NCBI RefSeq assembly: GCF_020164555.1
Contig: NZ_JAIQZB010000009.1
Coordinates: 116,912-180,911 of the forward strand
Length of the DNA stretch: 64,000 nt
Direction: 5' to 3'
Origin: Salegentibacter lacus
GTDB lineage: Bacteria; Bacteroidota; Bacteroidia; Flavobacteriales; Flavobacteriaceae
The position numbers were made by a program, and so were the translations under genes. This document shows positions 63,867-64,000 of this stretch, in pieces (position 1 is the stretch's first letter; every line of letters begins with the position of its first letter). The notes beneath the pieces were generated by a model. The model made no database searches, was not told the origin of the DNA, and worked only from the letters and a program-made list of their open reading frames with translations.

Positions 63867-64000
63867 ATGAACGAAAGTAACAACTTTAGCGGACAGCCCA
63901 TTATTAAGCAGCTATTAAAATTGCTTTCCCCATCAATAATTACCCGGACAGTATCTGATCATAACAGTGACAGGTATTACAAGCGTTTTAAAACATACGA
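63867..64000 (+). mobile_element. IS4-family transposase, N-terminal part (cut by window edge)
   Basis: The first 44 residues, FSGQPIIKQLLKLLSPSIIT, then SDHNSDRYYKRFKTY, match the DUF4372 N-terminal domain of Bacteroidota IS4-type transposases. The gene runs off the window. AGTGTCCGATAAAG near 63777 is a possible IS end, but the partner repeat lies outside. Confidence 0.8.

Overview
The window looks like a chromosome segment from a marine-type Flavobacteriaceae (Bacteroidota). It is AT-rich, has SusC/SusD pairs, TAnnTTTG promoter elements, few Shine-Dalgarno sites, Cas12f-like and CTnDOT-like Bacteroidota protein families, and a CzcA pump fused to its outer-membrane channel.

Host backbone is seen at the two ends. 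On the left (1-4777) are feoB (partial), feoA, an SCO-type copper chaperone, the site-2 protease rseP and tRNA-Asn(GTT). On the right (62212-64000) are tRNA-Leu(CAA), prs and the start of an IS4-family element. Between them the DNA is mostly mobile.

Element 1 (about 4736-46906, 42 kb) sits in the 3' end of tRNA-Asn and is flanked by a 45-bp direct repeat. It carries a tyrosine integrase at its right end and a replication/mobilisation module (HTH protein, SF3-like helicase, primase-like protein, MobC-like protein, MOB relaxase) but no conjugation machinery, so it is best read as an integrative mobilisable element. Its cargo falls in two parts. The first (5.4-25.1 kb) is a catabolic block: LacI regulator with a likely operator, SusC/SusD, a lyase-like protein, DUF4861, GH105, a phosphoesterase, inositol oxygenase, SSS and MFS transporters, a PI-PLC-like phosphodiesterase and GH43. 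It points to use of a uronic-acid polysaccharide plus an inositol-containing substrate. The second (31-45.4 kb) is a defence/regulation block: RhuM-Fic, a sigma factor with a nuclease-dead Cas12f-like protein, CI/Cro-like regulators, DUF262-HEPN, type III restriction-modification, a toxin-antitoxin-SecB-like trio and a decayed AbiE system.

The most notable locus is 32.36-34.52 kb. An unusual ECF-like sigma factor and a TnpB/Cas12f-family protein that has lost its RuvC catalytic residues are translationally coupled. Immediately downstream, on the same strand, are at least two 77-nt structured repeats with the features expected of guide-RNA scaffolds. This matches RNA-guided transcription by dCas12f and sigma factor. 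A third copy of the structured repeat lies in the other element (55.75 kb).

Between the elements (46.9-53.1 kb) is a heavy-metal RND efflux operon that may itself be a remnant of an older insertion. Element 2 (about 53262-62225, 9 kb) sits in tRNA-Leu and is flanked by a 92-bp direct repeat. It holds an intact AbiEi/AbiEii pair, a PAS histidine kinase, helicase and primase paralogues of element 1, and its own integrase, but no relaxase. It shares iteron-like repeats and a paired motif with identical 42-bp spacing with element 1, so it may be a satellite mobilised in trans.
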